NCBI GenBank assembly: GCA_028284445.1
Contig: JANQRS010000021.1
Span: forward strand, 62,001-126,000
Source of the DNA: Calditrichia bacterium
Lineage (GTDB): Bacteria > Calditrichota > Calditrichia > RBG-13-44-9 > J075
Length of the DNA stretch: 64,000 nt
Direction of reading: 5' to 3'
Shown: positions 33,635 to 41,538 of the stretch, in pieces
Layout of the letters: every line of letters starts with the position of its first letter
Position numbering within the stretch: position 1 is the stretch's first letter
The notes under the pieces: model-generated
Databases searched by the model: none
What the model was told of the DNA's origin: nothing
The model's input: only the letters and a program-made list of their open reading frames with translations
Translations under genes and position numbers: made by a program

Positions 33635-35278
33635 TTAGCGCGCCAAAATCATCTTTCGAGTGGCCCGGAGCTTGTCCCCCTGACGCAGTTCATAGAAGTA
33701 AACGCCGGCCGGCACGGGAAGCCCTTGAGCATCTACGGCCTGCCAGTCAACGTGATGAGCGCCAGCTGGAAGGGAATTATCAACCAGGACATTGACACGT
33801 TCACCGACAACATTATATATGGTAAGCGTCACCGGACCATCGATGGCGGTCTGGAAATCGATCCGGGTTGTAGGATTAAAGGGGTTAGGAAAATTCTGGC
33901 TGAGATGGAAACTGTTAATGGTCAATGCATTTCCCTGGAATTCCTTGCCTTCGCCGCCAAGACGGGTTTGCGCAAAATAAAATTGCTCTTCAATGAAAAT
34001 CTCGTCGAGGCCTTCATTTTCACCCTGAGAATCACTTGTACCGCCAACAACCAACTGACCGGCATTCGGAAGCAAAACCAGATCAACAACGCGCTCATGG
34101 GCCGCATTCCCGGCACGATCGGTTGCAATCAGATCACCACGTTCAGAAAAACGCGCCAGGAAGAGATCACGTGCACCACGGGCGGTCACGCTGCCAGTAT
34201 CAAACAACAATTCGTCTTCGAATTCACCTGCCACTAAAACGTCGCCGGTGCCTTCTACAGCCACTCGTTCGCCTTTACTGGCGTAGCTTCCGATACCAGC
34301 CTGGATCCAACTTAATTGACCACCCGTCTGATACGCTGCAAGAAAAGCCTGATCGTCAGCCCTGGCAGAAACGGTTATGGCGCCAAATTCTGCACTTTCA
34401 TTATAAGCACCTGTCACGTATATGCGCCCGGAAGCACTATAAGCGATGTCGCGGGCCTCATCATCACCTTCACCACCGGCACTAACAGACCAGAGGCCTT
34501 CGCCATCCTTATCAAATTCAGCAAGAAAGATGTCGCTGCCACCGCTGCTCTCCAGGGCATCGCCAGTGACAAAAGCAGTGTTCTGGAAGCTGCCGGCCAC
34601 GAGCCAGTTGTTGTTAGCCGAATTTGCCAGGCTGGTCACATGATCGTTACCTTCACCGCCGATACCACGTGCCCACAGCACGCGACCAAATTCACTCATC
34701 CTTATGACAAATACGTCTTTCTGGCCAAAACCCGACAGCGTCCATTCATTAAACTCAATACTCCCTTCAAAGGTACCAGCCAGCAGAAGAGCACCTTCAG
34801 CATCAACTGCTATGCGCACACCAGCATCATTTCCGGCCGTTCCAAATTCGCGAAACCAGCGCAGGCGGCCATCTGCTTCATAGGCGGCAACAAAAATATC
34901 GGTAACCTGACGCGCGGTTTCTGCAGCAAACACATCTCCTCTCTGCGGAACAGTACCGGTCACAAAGGTTAGACCATCATCGCGCACAACGGCATCTGCC
35001 GGCCGTCCCTGGCTTGCCAATGCGACGGTGGTATACAAGGCACTTTCCACCGGGAACTGAAACCAGCCACGAATAGCCTCAGATGACTGCAAACCACCGC
35101 GATACTGGCGATGTCCGATCAACACCAGTTCACCGGCATCTGTATACTCTACTGCAGCCGGTCGAAAGTCGTTGGCTTCATCAGGAAAATGGGTAATGCC
35201 ATCTCTGGACTGCGCGTAAAGCGCAGCAACGACGGCGAGGGTGGAAAAACAAAATGCGCGTAACAACCTTGTAATCAT
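33635..35278 (-). CDS. Secreted beta-propeller-like protein with T9SS-type C-terminal domain
   Basis: 547 residues from ATG 35278, which lies 6 bp after AAGGAG (the neighbouring ATG 35281 would be too close). Signal peptide MITRLLRAFCFSTLAVVAALYAQ. The body repeats a WFREFGTAGNDAGVRIAVD / GALLLAGTFEGSIEFNEWTL pattern about seven times (SBBP-like beta-propeller blades: GxGNDxxxxxAxDxxGxxxVxGxF). The C-terminal ~85 residues (NFPNPFNPTTRIDFQTA, IYNVVGERVNVLVDN, GVYFYELRQG, TRKMILAR) form the sorting domain. Function beyond surface display is unknown. Confidence 0.87.
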   Translation of the reverse strand: MITRLLRAFCFSTLAVVAALYAQSRDGITHFPDEANDFRPAAVEYTDAGELVLIGHRQYRGGLQSSEAIRGWFQFPVESALYTTVALASQGRPADAVVRDDGLTFVTGTVPQRGDVFAAETARQVTDIFVAAYEADGRLRWFREFGTAGNDAGVRIAVDAEGALLLAGTFEGSIEFNEWTLSGFGQKDVFVIRMSEFGRVLWARGIGGEGNDHVTSLANSANNNWLVAGSFQNTAFVTGDALESSGGSDIFLAEFDKDGEGLWSVSAGGEGDDEARDIAYSASGRIYVTGAYNESAEFGAITVSARADDQAFLAAYQTGGQLSWIQAGIGSYASKGERVAVEGTGDVLVAGEFEDELLFDTGSVTARGARDLFLARFSERGDLIATDRAGNAAHERVVDLVLLPNAGQLVVGGTSDSQGENEGLDEIFIEEQFYFAQTRLGGEGKEFQGNALTINSFHLSQNFPNPFNPTTRIDFQTAIDGPVTLTIYNVVGERVNVLVDNSLPAGAHHVDWQAVDAQGLPVPAGVYFYELRQGDKLRATRKMILAR

Positions 35279-35615
35279 CATCAACTCCTTTTTATTGTTA
35301 GTCCCGCTGCCAAGCCATCGGTGGACATACAGCGGTGATGAGATCATCGGTTAAACGCAGGCAAGGATTTAGCAGATTTTTTCCCAAACGATGTCGGGCT
35401 TGAAGTTGTTGAAAATCGCGAAATGAAAATCGATTGGCAGACGCATTTTCAGGTGGGCAGGATTAAATGCGATACATCGAAACGATAGTAGAATTTCCAG
35501 CGGGAGTGGTGTTCCAGGGTTAGGATATTGAAGAGAAAGGGCTTTACCCTAACGCAAATTCATACTGAAAGACAGTGGAAAAAGCATGCTTCACTCAAAT
35601 TCCTGAATAATTCGC

Positions 35616-36449
35616 CTAAGGGTCAACTTCCAGGTCGACAAGGCGCAGATTGTCTCGCCCAAACTCGCGCCATTTATTGAGGAATATTTGAGACTGTTCC
35701 AACACCCACAGCCGGTCGTTGCCGCGGGCTTGCTCCCAAAGTCCGATAAACTTGTTTTTATTGTTCTCACGATAAATTTCGATGTCACGAAGGCGAAAGC
35801 CACTCTCCTCAAGACCTCGCCGAATAGCGCGAAAACATTGCCAATCAATATCGCGCCAGAGCGTATACTCGGTACCGCCTTTGTTGAATATGCCAACATA
35901 ACGGCGCTCATTGTTGACGATATAGGTTTCAATATCTACCAGCTGATACCGCTCTTCCAGCAGGTCCTGCTGCTTCTTCTTAAAGCCATCCCAGGTCATA
36001 TTGGTTTCCAGGATCTGGTCCGGAGAGCCGCTCACAGGGCGAAAAAGGCCAATATAGCGCAGTTCGCCACTCTTTTCATAGACTTCAACATCGACCAGCT
36101 TTAGCTCTTGATTGTCCGAAAGGCTTTTCGCTTTGGCGGTCAATTCCGCCCAGGTTGCGTCTAGCCATACCCGTTCCGCACCGCCGGAAGAATGCCACAC
36201 AGCAGAATACTTCCGCACATTACCTTTAAGAGATACCTCGATGTCGATCAGGCGAAAACCGCGTTGTCGAAGCTCGCGGCGGTTATTCTGCAATGTTCCC
36301 CAGGTTGCATCAAGTAGTACCCGTTCTTTTTGCGTGTTGTTTTGCCAAACGCCGGAATATCGTTGGGCAAGGATCGGCTCACTTACAATCATCAACATTA
36401 GAATAAGAATTGTGCCCCACCAGGCAGTGGTCATTCTCTCAAGCGCCAT
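35616..36449 (-). CDS. Secreted protein with five BTRD-like tandem repeats
   Basis: 277 residues with a signal region (TTAWWGTILILMLMIVSEPILAQ) and AAGGA SD. It consists of five ~48-residue repeats, each an RYxGVW/YIGLF strand, a DATW or DIDW helix start, and a closing LxDIE segment: LIDIEVSLKG, LVDVEVYEKS, LVDIETYIVN, LRDIEIYREN, LVDLEVDP. This matches the bacterial tandem repeat domain (BTRD) pattern, a beta-propeller-forming unit with no established activity. Predicted periplasmic or surface protein. Confidence 0.82.
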   Translation of the reverse strand: MALERMTTAWWGTILILMLMIVSEPILAQRYSGVWQNNTQKERVLLDATWGTLQNNRRELRQRGFRLIDIEVSLKGNVRKYSAVWHSSGGAERVWLDATWAELTAKAKSLSDNQELKLVDVEVYEKSGELRYIGLFRPVSGSPDQILETNMTWDGFKKKQQDLLEERYQLVDIETYIVNNERRYVGIFNKGGTEYTLWRDIDWQCFRAIRRGLEESGFRLRDIEIYRENNKNKFIGLWEQARGNDRLWVLEQSQIFLNKWREFGRDNLRLVDLEVDP

Positions 36450-36808
36450 ATGAGTTCCTTAGCTAAGCCAGTCAAATTTCGGACAATATACGAATCTTAT
36501 TCGGATAATGAACAATCGGTTTTCCGAAATATGTGATTTATGATAAACCACAAAAGCGAAAATTTATTTCCTTTACTTCAGTTAGGCAAAGAATGCGTTA
36601 ACACTTCAGCGATTGCAGGGTTCACTTGCAATCCGTTGCTCTTTGAATAAATATCACTGCTGACTGTATGTAGAATTACCAAGTTAGCACTCATCAAACT
36701 TAAATCCCAGACATCAATCTCCACAAGGATAAGATTGCGATAAGGATATGGGCAATCGTGGTTGTTGATTATGGATAAAGTCTAATTAACCAGTATAGGG
36801 GTATTATT
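36450..36808 (+). other. Intergenic/divergent promoter region
   Basis: 359 bp, AT-rich, between the divergent BTRD gene and the coiled-coil gene; it presumably holds both promoters. I see no reliable -35/-10 pair and no ORF. Confidence 0.5.
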
Positions 36809-37447
36809 ATGAGTATTAATCCTGATGCCATGGGAAATGGTCAGATGGATCACTCGGAGCAAAGACCGGTACCGAGCCCGGAGCCGGTAGAAAGCACGCC
36901 GGGCCGCGAACTTGATTCCGGTAATCTCCAGGAGATTCGCAATATCCTGTTCGGATCACAGCAGCGCGAATACGAACGGCGATTTGCATTGATTGAGGAA
37001 AAATTTGAGAAGGCGCAGGAATACGCGCTCGACAACCTCAACAAGCGTTTCGCGACCCTCGAACACTTCGTCAAGCAAGAGCTGATGGGTTTTTCGGTTC
37101 AAATGAAGAAAGCCACTGAAGATCAGGAATTGGCAGCAGCAACCGTCAACCAGAGTATTCAAACGATGAATGCGGTTCTGGAAAAGAAAGTCAGTGATCT
37201 TGACAAGGTGCATAGTCACGCCCAAAGCGAACTACGGCGCCACATTCTCGAGCAATCTCGTGAACTATCCGATGAAATCCAGGTGAAGTTCAAGGAGATT
37301 TCGGTTCTCGTAGATGAAAAGATTCAGGACATCTACAGCGAGAAAACCGACCGGATCGAACTGGCTCATCTGTTAAGAGAAGTCGGAGATCGCTTGATCA
37401 GCGGTACTCAAAAGCCACTGCCAAAGGAGAATGAGGATGGCGAATAG
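36809..37447 (+). CDS. Coiled-coil protein of a Ras-like GTPase operon
   Basis: 212 residues, SD AGGGG, no signal or TM. A flexible Pro/Glu N-terminus (~1-38) is followed by a helical region (~40-195) with heptads: EIRNILFGSQQREYERRFALI, VNQSIQTMNAVLEKKVSDLD, FKEISVLVDEKIQDI. It resembles small cytoplasmic coiled-coil proteins encoded before OmpA-domain/Ras-like GTPase pairs. It overlaps the OmpA-type gene (start 37437), indicating translational coupling. Predicted scaffold or regulator of the complex (inference). Confidence 0.75.
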   Translation: MSINPDAMGNGQMDHSEQRPVPSPEPVESTPGRELDSGNLQEIRNILFGSQQREYERRFALIEEKFEKAQEYALDNLNKRFATLEHFVKQELMGFSVQMKKATEDQELAAATVNQSIQTMNAVLEKKVSDLDKVHSHAQSELRRHILEQSRELSDEIQVKFKEISVLVDEKIQDIYSEKTDRIELAHLLREVGDRLISGTQKPLPKENEDGE

Positions 37448-39200
37448 AAGTCACCCGGGTGAAATTATTCAGGGCGTGCTACGGCAGGCCCGGATCGAAG
37501 TTACCAATCGCAATGAACAGGATGAACTTCGTAAACTCCGTGACTTACTGCTCAAGGAAGAGCAATCTGAGCTTGATCAATTAAAAAGCCAGCTCAACAG
37601 TCTCGAGTTGAGCAGCGAGGAACTGAGCGAAATACTTCCGGAAGCGATTCTCATCAGCAACCGGAAAAACAATCGTTTAAAAGAGGCGCTTGCACCAAGC
37701 ACGATAGAGGCAATTCGCGCCATTATTCGTCAGGATCCGAAATACTTCTCCGACGCAATTTATCCGGTTATGGGACCGGCAATTCGCAAATCGGTATTGA
37801 ACTCACTACGCAGTATGGTGGAATCAATAAATGAAGTATTGGCAAATAGCCTGAGCCTGCGAGGGCTGCAGTGGCGCTGGCAAGCCATGCGCACCGGCAA
37901 GTCATTTGCTGAGGTTGCACTGGTCAACAGCTTGCTTTATCGCGTTGAACAGGTTTTCCTGATCCATCGGGAAACCGGCCTGCTGCTGAAGAACGTGGTT
38001 GCGCCACGCATCGAAATGGAGCATCCGGAGATGGTATCAGGGATGCTAACCGCTATTCAGGATTTTGTTCGTGATTCTTTTGGTCCGAATACTCAAGGCA
38101 CCCTGGAGAAATTACAGGTCGGGGAACTGAATGTCTGGATTGAACAGGGACCACGGGCCTATCTGGCAGCGGTTATTCGCGGTAATGCCCCCCATGATTT
38201 GCGCATTGTCCTGCAAAACACGCTGGAGCGAATCCATCTCGATCATGGACATTCTATGAAGGCTTTTAGCGGGGATGCCACACCATTTGAGGCAACGCGT
38301 CAAATGCTGGCTTCCTGTCTGTTAGTTCAAACCAGTACACCTCGCAAAAAGAAGCCATATCTGGCCTGGGGTGGTCTCGGTTTGATTGGTACTCTGATGC
38401 TTGGTTGGCTGGGATTTGTCGGTTGGCAAAACTGGCAATGGGATAGCTATCTAGAAAATTTGAACAATGCACCGGGCCTGGTAATTACCAGAACTGATAC
38501 AGAAAACGGTAAACAAGTCCTGTACGGATTGCGTGATCCGCTCGCCCCGCCGGCTGCTTCATATGTTGGCAACAGCGGTGTTGATCCTGATGATATCGTT
38601 GAGCGGCTGGAGCCATATCTCTCGTTTTCACCGCAATTTGTAACTGCCCGTGCCCGTCAATTCCTAAACGCACCGGAATCTATCAGCTTTAGCTACGCCA
38701 ACGGTACGCTATTCCTGCATGGCAGAGCCTCGAATGAATGGCTGGAAAGCGCTCGCGATGCAGCAGCTTTTATCCCGGGAGTTTCCGCCATCAATGAAGA
38801 AGGCATGATTGCCAGCGAAAGCTCACGCATGATGGATTTGAAGATTGAAATTGAAAAGACAACAATCCGCTTCAGCCGCGGGCGTCTCCTCCTGGACGGT
38901 CAGGAAGAACTTGTGCAGGAAATTGTTACCAAGCTGAACGGTTTGGAGCAATTGGCAAAGAAGACCGGCAAGACAACCCGCATCAACATTCTCGGGCATA
39001 GTGATTCAATCGGATCGGAACGTATCAATAATAATATCAGTCGTCAACGGGCCGAATTTGTTCAGAACATGTTGAAACTACGCGGCATTACATCTGAGAA
39101 TATCGTCATCAGCGGCCTGGGCACTCAACGCCTTTCGGAATTCGCGGAAGACAATACCGAGGCAAACCGCCGCGTCACCTTTGAAGTGATCATCGAATAG
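37437..39200 (+). CDS. OmpA-domain membrane protein with large cytoplasmic N-terminal region
   Basis: 587 residues from ATG 37437 (AAAGGAG 7 bp upstream; ATG 37431 sits too close to the SD). Residues ~20-300 lack a signal peptide and read as cytoplasmic: a coiled coil, then a block VEQVFLIHRETGLLLKNV...MLTAIQDFVRDSF...YLAAVIRG, resembling a profilin-like sensor (roadblock/longin type; inference). One TM (~310-330), a BON-like segment (~400-450), and an OmpA/MotB peptidoglycan-binding domain (~470-587: INILGHSDSIGSERINNNIS, RAEFVQNMLKLRGI, NRRVTFEVII). It probably links the cytoplasmic GTPase next door to the cell wall. Confidence 0.83.
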   Translation: MANRSHPGEIIQGVLRQARIEVTNRNEQDELRKLRDLLLKEEQSELDQLKSQLNSLELSSEELSEILPEAILISNRKNNRLKEALAPSTIEAIRAIIRQDPKYFSDAIYPVMGPAIRKSVLNSLRSMVESINEVLANSLSLRGLQWRWQAMRTGKSFAEVALVNSLLYRVEQVFLIHRETGLLLKNVVAPRIEMEHPEMVSGMLTAIQDFVRDSFGPNTQGTLEKLQVGELNVWIEQGPRAYLAAVIRGNAPHDLRIVLQNTLERIHLDHGHSMKAFSGDATPFEATRQMLASCLLVQTSTPRKKKPYLAWGGLGLIGTLMLGWLGFVGWQNWQWDSYLENLNNAPGLVITRTDTENGKQVLYGLRDPLAPPAASYVGNSGVDPDDIVERLEPYLSFSPQFVTARARQFLNAPESISFSYANGTLFLHGRASNEWLESARDAAAFIPGVSAINEEGMIASESSRMMDLKIEIEKTTIRFSRGRLLLDGQEELVQEIVTKLNGLEQLAKKTGKTTRINILGHSDSIGSERINNNISRQRAEFVQNMLKLRGITSENIVISGLGTQRLSEFAEDNTEANRRVTFEVIIE

Positions 39201-39222
39201 CGATACAAGGAATGTACCCTGA

Positions 39223-39726
39223 ATGCTGCAAAAGAAAATTTGTATGCTGGGCGCCCCTGCCGTGGGAAAGACCAGCTTAATATCCCGCTATGTACGGCAA
39301 ATCTTCTCTGATACTTACCTATCCACCATCGGCGTTAAAATCGACGAAAAAGACGTCTTCACCGGAAATCAACACATAAAATTGCTGATATGGGATCTGT
39401 TCGGCACGACAGACCCATTAAATCTTCCCGACTCTTATCTCCGCGGTATGGCCGGCTACATATTGGTGGCAGACGGCACGCGATCTGAAACGCTGGAAAT
39501 GGCGCGCAACATAAAATCAGGCATCGACGAACTGCGTGGTGAGTTGCCATTTATTGTAGCAATTAATAAGCATGATTTGGATGCGGAATGGCAGATCGCC
39601 CCGGAAGACATTGATACGCTCACCGGGATGGGGTGGGAAATTGTTATTACCAGCGCCAAGAGTGGCGCCGGTGTGGAAACGCTATTTCAGCAATTGGCCG
39701 GAAAAACTGTCGAGCTGGCAGCCTAA
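39223..39726 (+). CDS. Small Ras/Rab-like GTPase
   Basis: 167 residues, a complete stand-alone Ras-superfamily GTPase: P-loop GAPAVGKTS (residues 8-16), switch I with the effector Thr in YLSTIGVKI (~38), switch II IWDLFGTTD (WDxxG; no catalytic Gln), NKHD (~115) and TSAKSG (~148). No lipidation motif. It follows the OmpA-type gene by 22 bp and is the third gene of the operon. Prokaryotic Ras-like GTPases of this kind (Rup families) are of unknown function; MglA is the studied relative. The absent Gln suggests GAP-dependent hydrolysis. Confidence 0.9.
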   Translation: MLQKKICMLGAPAVGKTSLISRYVRQIFSDTYLSTIGVKIDEKDVFTGNQHIKLLIWDLFGTTDPLNLPDSYLRGMAGYILVADGTRSETLEMARNIKSGIDELRGELPFIVAINKHDLDAEWQIAPEDIDTLTGMGWEIVITSAKSGAGVETLFQQLAGKTVELAA

Positions 39727-40193
39727 GTCTGCAAATTTCGCTTCGGCAGCAGCTTCTCGGAAAAAGCAGTCAGCATCAGAACAATGACGGCAAATATGAT
39801 CGTCGTTGGTACCTGCACATCCGGCATGCTCAACGATAACCCAGCCCAAAACTCCTGCAGCGCCACAGTCCATTCCGCCGGAAGCATGTTTTTGGCCTCC
39901 AGAAAATAGCCGGCCGCCGCAAGACTGGACGCGCCGGAGACTATCATCAGGCTATTCTCCTGCCAGTCGAAGGCATCAGATGTTTTTCCTTCAATTCGCT
40001 GCATCACCGTTTCGGCGAAATCAGCCGGCAACAACATACCGCCATCTTCAGAAAGTGTCGAAAACATAGCGCGATAATTTTTCAACCTATCCTGGCATAG
40101 ACGGCAGCTATTGAGATGCACTTCTAATGCCGCATCGGCCTTTTCCCGTTGATCTGCCAGAATTTGTAATTCCGTGTCTGTCAGATGTCTCAT
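39723..40193 (-). CDS. Anti-sigma factor with zf-HC2 domain
   Basis: 156 residues. N-terminal zinc-binding H-x3-C-x2-C (HLNSCRLCQDRL, ~27-35), a linker, and two hydrophobic segments (SLMIVSGASSLAAAGYFL ~82, PTTIIFAVIVLMLTAFS ~130). Its start overlaps the ECF sigma stop by 4 bp (ATGA), the classic sigma/anti-sigma arrangement. The last 4 bases overlap the convergent GTPase stop. Confidence 0.88.
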   Translation of the reverse strand: MRHLTDTELQILADQREKADAALEVHLNSCRLCQDRLKNYRAMFSTLSEDGGMLLPADFAETVMQRIEGKTSDAFDWQENSLMIVSGASSLAAAGYFLEAKNMLPAEWTVALQEFWAGLSLSMPDVQVPTTIIFAVIVLMLTAFSEKLLPKRNLQT

Positions 40194-40777
40194 TTTAATA
40201 ACTCCTCATGCGAGTGCTGTGCAAGCAATGTCTCTTTTAGTAACTTGCGCCCCCGAAAAAGATAACTCTTGACTGTGCCCTCGGGCAAGTCCATAATGTC
40301 TCCAATTTCCCGATAGCTCAACCCATCGAGGTGATAAAGCGTCACAACAACCCGATATTGCGGTGTCAATTGATGAATCGCTTCATGCAGCATGCTACGC
40401 ACCTCGGATTCGCTTAGCACCGTTTCGGGACCATCCGCTTCGCTTTCCACCCGTTCAAACAAACTGCCTCCGGCATCATCCTGCTGCCGGGCAAAATCGT
40501 CCAACAAAGGCAATTTCTTTTTGCGCAGGTAGTTTATCGCCGTATTATAGGCAATGCGTCCGATCCAGGTCGACAAGCGGGAATTCCTGCGAAATCCTGC
40601 CAGATTCTGATAGACCTTCATGAAAACGTCTTGACAAAGTTCTTCCCGGTCAGCCTCGTTTGTGACCATCCGGTAAATGACGTGACAAACCAGCGCCTGG
40701 TATTGCTCAATTAACTCCCGAAACGCGCTGTTATCGCCACTCAGCACTCGATCAATTTGTTCCAATTCAGCCTGCAT
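40190..40777 (-). CDS. ECF RNA polymerase sigma factor
   Basis: 195 residues with sigma region 2 (LIEQYQALVCHVIYRMV, EELCQDVFMKVYQNLAGF, RLSTWIGRIAYNTAINYLR; ~18-90) and region 4 (LTPQYRVVVTLYHLDGLSYREIGDIMDLPEGTVKS; ~125-180). It has the typical RpoE-like length. SD GGGG before the ATG. Together with the overlapping anti-sigma gene it forms a membrane-signal-responsive pair; the adjacent GTPase operon or Roco gene could be targets (inference). Confidence 0.92.
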   Translation of the reverse strand: MQAELEQIDRVLSGDNSAFRELIEQYQALVCHVIYRMVTNEADREELCQDVFMKVYQNLAGFRRNSRLSTWIGRIAYNTAINYLRKKKLPLLDDFARQQDDAGGSLFERVESEADGPETVLSESEVRSMLHEAIHQLTPQYRVVVTLYHLDGLSYREIGDIMDLPEGTVKSYLFRGRKLLKETLLAQHSHEELLK

Positions 40778-41155
40778 CTTACCCCATCTTAGCAGTTTTC
40801 ATCATAATAGACAAGCTATCGACTGATATGTTGCAGATGGCAGCAATAAAATTCCAATGGGAAAAGAGTAACAGGAAAAATTCCAAAAAGCCAAATTCCA
40901 AAAACCAAATTCCGAATCGGTAAATTCATGATGAACAACTGTCGCTTTGGAATTTTTTCTTTTGGAATTTGGAGTTTAGTCTTCTTGCGTTTGGAATTTT
41001 TTTTGTTGGAATTTGGAGTTTAGTCTTCTTGCGTTTGGAATTTTTTTTGTTGGAATTTGAAATTTTCTGCTTTCCCCTGCAACATCTGCACAACTGCCCT
41101 GTCTATTAAGTCGAGTTGAGGGAAAATCTAGCACATTGAAGCAAAGGAGCACACA
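40778..41155. other. Intergenic region rich in GGAATT-type repeats
   Basis: 378 bp with no ORF, containing short inverted AAATTCC words at 40876-40912 and an exact 44-bp tandem repeat (40946-41070). Confidence 0.7.
40946..41070. repeat. 44-bp tandem repeat, about 2.8 copies
   Basis: Copies start at 40946, 40990 and 41034 (period exactly 44 bp). Each begins TTTGGAATTTTTT and ends GTTTAGTCTTCTTGCG; the third is cut short. The GGAATTT words are complementary to AAATTCC words at 40876-40912, so the single strand can fold back. Confidence 0.92.
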
Positions 41156-41494
41156 ATGATGGGATCTGAAGTGATTATCGTTCCGGCAGTAATTCTGGGG
41201 TTTGTTACCGTTGTCAGGATTATCTCGGAAAACCGCTTGAAGCGTAATTTGATCGACAAAGGTATGGTAAATGAGGATATCAAGTTTCTCAGTCAGAATT
41301 ACATGGAGAATCCATTAACGGCAGTGAAATGGGGACTGGTATTAATTGGCCTTGGCGGCGCCCTCTTCGCCGGACAGTTGCTTGACCTGCGTGAAGAAGG
41401 GACAATTGGATTAATGATGTTGCTGGCAGGTGGGGGATTTATTACCTACTACTTCCTGGCCAACAATGAATCCAGAAATTCGACGTCATCCTGA
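41156..41494 (+). CDS. Small membrane protein, DUF6249-like
   Basis: 112 residues, SD AAAGGAG. An N-terminal hydrophobic helix (IIVPAVILGFVTVVRII), a basic loop (SENRLKRNLIDKGM), and two further helices (WGLVLIGLGGALFAG, GLMMLLAGGGFITYYFLA). The RxxLIxKGM loop after the first helix is typical of the DUF6249 family, which often lies near ECF sigma/anti-sigma genes, as here. Molecular role unknown. Confidence 0.78.
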   Translation: MMGSEVIIVPAVILGFVTVVRIISENRLKRNLIDKGMVNEDIKFLSQNYMENPLTAVKWGLVLIGLGGALFAGQLLDLREEGTIGLMMLLAGGGFITYYFLANNESRNSTSS

Positions 41495-41507
41495 TGGAAT
41501 CTCTAAA

Positions 41508-41534
41508 AGCGAGAGGCCGGAGGAGGCCTCTCGC
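41508..41534. terminator. Convergent terminator hairpin
   Basis: CGAGAGGCC/GGCCTCTCG stem (9 bp). On the minus strand CTTTTAG follows, so it mainly serves the Roco gene at 41539; it may act in both directions between convergent genes. Confidence 0.7.
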
Positions 41535-41538
41535 GAGT

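Noticed and set aside
34036..34972. Plus-strand frames of 149 and 218 codons
   Set aside because: Antisense to the T9SS beta-propeller protein, low-complexity translations, no start signals.
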